Shown: positions 6,255-7,186 of the stretch, piece by piece
Layout: the number at the start of each line of letters is the position of its first letter
Position numbering within the stretch: the first letter of the stretch is position 1
Source of the DNA: Chitinophagaceae bacterium
GTDB lineage: Bacteria > Bacteroidota > Bacteroidia > Chitinophagales > Chitinophagaceae
DNA: 7,186 nt
Assembly (NCBI GenBank): GCA_025362915.1
Contig: JANYEU010000197.1
Span: 1-7,186, forward strand
Direction: 5' to 3'
Notes under the pieces: model-generated
Told to the model about the DNA's origin: nothing
Database searches by the model: none
What the model saw: only the letters and a program-made list of their open reading frames with translations
Translations under genes and position numbers: made by a program

Positions 6255-7157
6255 GTGTGGGAACCGTACAAGAAAGGATTTAAGGCATATTTACAACTGG
6301 AGAAATCGTTGAGCGATAACTCTGTAGAAGCTTATCTGCATGATGTGGAAAAGCTTACAGAATACCTGCTTGCCGTTAATACACTGAAAACACCTGCGGA
6401 AGTAGAGCTAAAAGACTTACAGAAGTTTGTGAAATGGGTGGCAGAACTAGGTATGACAGCAACATCGCAGGCACGTATCATATCTGGCATACGGGGGTTT
6501 TATAAATACTGTTTGCAGGAAGATATCTCCAAGACAGACCCATCTACACTACTGGATGCTCCCAAGACGCAAAGATTATTACCAGACACGCTCAGCTTTG
6601 ATGAAATAGAAAGCATGATTGCAGCCATAGATCTTAGTAAGGCAGAAGGTCATCGGAACAAGGCAATTCTGGAAACAATGTATAGCTGTGGACTGCGTGT
6701 AAGCGAAACAGTAAATCTGTTGATTAGTTGTTTATTCTTTGACCAAGGCTATATACGCGTAATAGGGAAAGGTGATAAGGAAAGATTGGTACCAATAGGG
6801 CGGGATGCCATAAAATACATCAGGCTTTACTACGAAACAGATAGGAAGCATATTGCCATAAAGAAAGGTTTTGAAGACCACATATTCCTAAACAATAGAG
6901 GAACTTCATTATCGAGGGTAATGATATTTTATATCATTAAAGACTTGGCAGCCAAGGCGAAGATAACCAAGACAATATCCCCACATACATTTAGGCATTC
7001 ATTCGCCACACATTTGGTAGAAGGAGGGGCAGATTTACGGGCAGTACAAGAAATGTTAGGACATGAAAGCATTACCACAACCGAAATATACACACATTTA
7101 GACAAAGAATTTCTTAGGGATACATTACAACAGTTCCATCCGGCATATAAGTATTAG
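6255..7157 (+). CDS. xerD: Site-specific tyrosine recombinase XerD
   Basis: XerD works with XerC at the dif site to resolve chromosome dimers before division, and it is directed by FtsK. The protein has 300 residues, the normal length. Residues about 1-90 form the SAM-like core-binding domain (WEPYKKGFKAYLQLEKSLSDNSVEAY). The catalytic domain carries the full set Arg148, Lys172, His244, Arg247, His270 and nucleophile Tyr279, within CGLRVSE, GKGDKE, HTFRHSFATH and LGHESITTTEIYTH. These numbers coincide with the E. coli XerD active-site numbering. The start is GTG at 6255: an in-frame TAA at 6243 blocks an earlier start, and the resulting MWEPY fits the common MW- beginning of XerD. The C-terminus (LQQFHP) also fits XerD. 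With no clear promoter and only 75 bp after priA, co-transcription is likely. A mobile-element integrase is less likely given the length and residue spacing. Confidence 0.95.
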   Translation: MWEPYKKGFKAYLQLEKSLSDNSVEAYLHDVEKLTEYLLAVNTLKTPAEVELKDLQKFVKWVAELGMTATSQARIISGIRGFYKYCLQEDISKTDPSTLLDAPKTQRLLPDTLSFDEIESMIAAIDLSKAEGHRNKAILETMYSCGLRVSETVNLLISCLFFDQGYIRVIGKGDKERLVPIGRDAIKYIRLYYETDRKHIAIKKGFEDHIFLNNRGTSLSRVMIFYIIKDLAAKAKITKTISPHTFRHSFATHLVEGGADLRAVQEMLGHESITTTEIYTHLDKEFLRDTLQQFHPAYKY

Positions 7158-7186
7158 GCTAATCTGGAATCGGGAGGAACGATAAT

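Noticed and set aside
6255..7157. XerD-like gene as a phage or integron integrase
   Set aside because: The length, the MW- start, the exact spacing of all six catalytic residues and the position after priA fit a chromosomal XerD. No attachment site or cassette is seen.
7158..7186. GGGAGGAACGATAAT near the right end as a ribosome site for a next gene
   Set aside because: The purine-rich stretch is suggestive, but the window ends before any start codon, and Bacteroidota seldom rely on such sites.

Overview
The window looks like a chromosomal segment from a member of the Bacteroidota, probably close to Chitinophagaceae. This rests on three things: A+T-rich intergenic DNA, promoter elements of the TTTG / TAnnTTTG type, and protein sequences that read like that group's versions of SucB, PriA and XerD. 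The assignment is inferred from sequence recognition, not from a database search.

Layout from left to right. (1) The 3' end of a 2-oxoglutarate dehydrogenase E2 gene (sucB/odhB type), which runs off the left edge. (2) A strong bidirectional terminator shared with a convergent two-gene minus-strand operon. The operon encodes a PhnB-like VOC-fold protein followed by a RibD-C/dihydrofolate-reductase-like protein. (3) About 950 bp with no convincing gene (1578-2532). It holds a 15-bp AT-rich hairpin, a 10-bp dispersed inverted repeat, an array of four and a half 42-bp tandem repeats whose units differ mainly in one short block, and a good Bacteroidota promoter. (4) A 314-residue protein of unknown function: a helical N-terminal part joined to a C-terminal carboxypeptidase-regulatory-like beta domain, with no signal peptide. 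(5) priA, the replication-restart primosomal helicase. (6) A GTG-started xerD-type tyrosine recombinase, 75 bp downstream and probably co-transcribed.

The right half is housekeeping chromosome maintenance: PriA rebuilds forks and XerD resolves chromosome dimers. sucB is central metabolism. The VOC/DHFR-like pair, the repeat-bearing gap and the unknown gene form a more variable insert between these conserved genes. Several intergenic gaps share a degenerate 7-nt periodicity. I found no CRISPR array, tRNA, rRNA or complete mobile element. The least explained features are the 42-bp array with its variable block, and the two-domain protein gene whose promoter lies just downstream of it.
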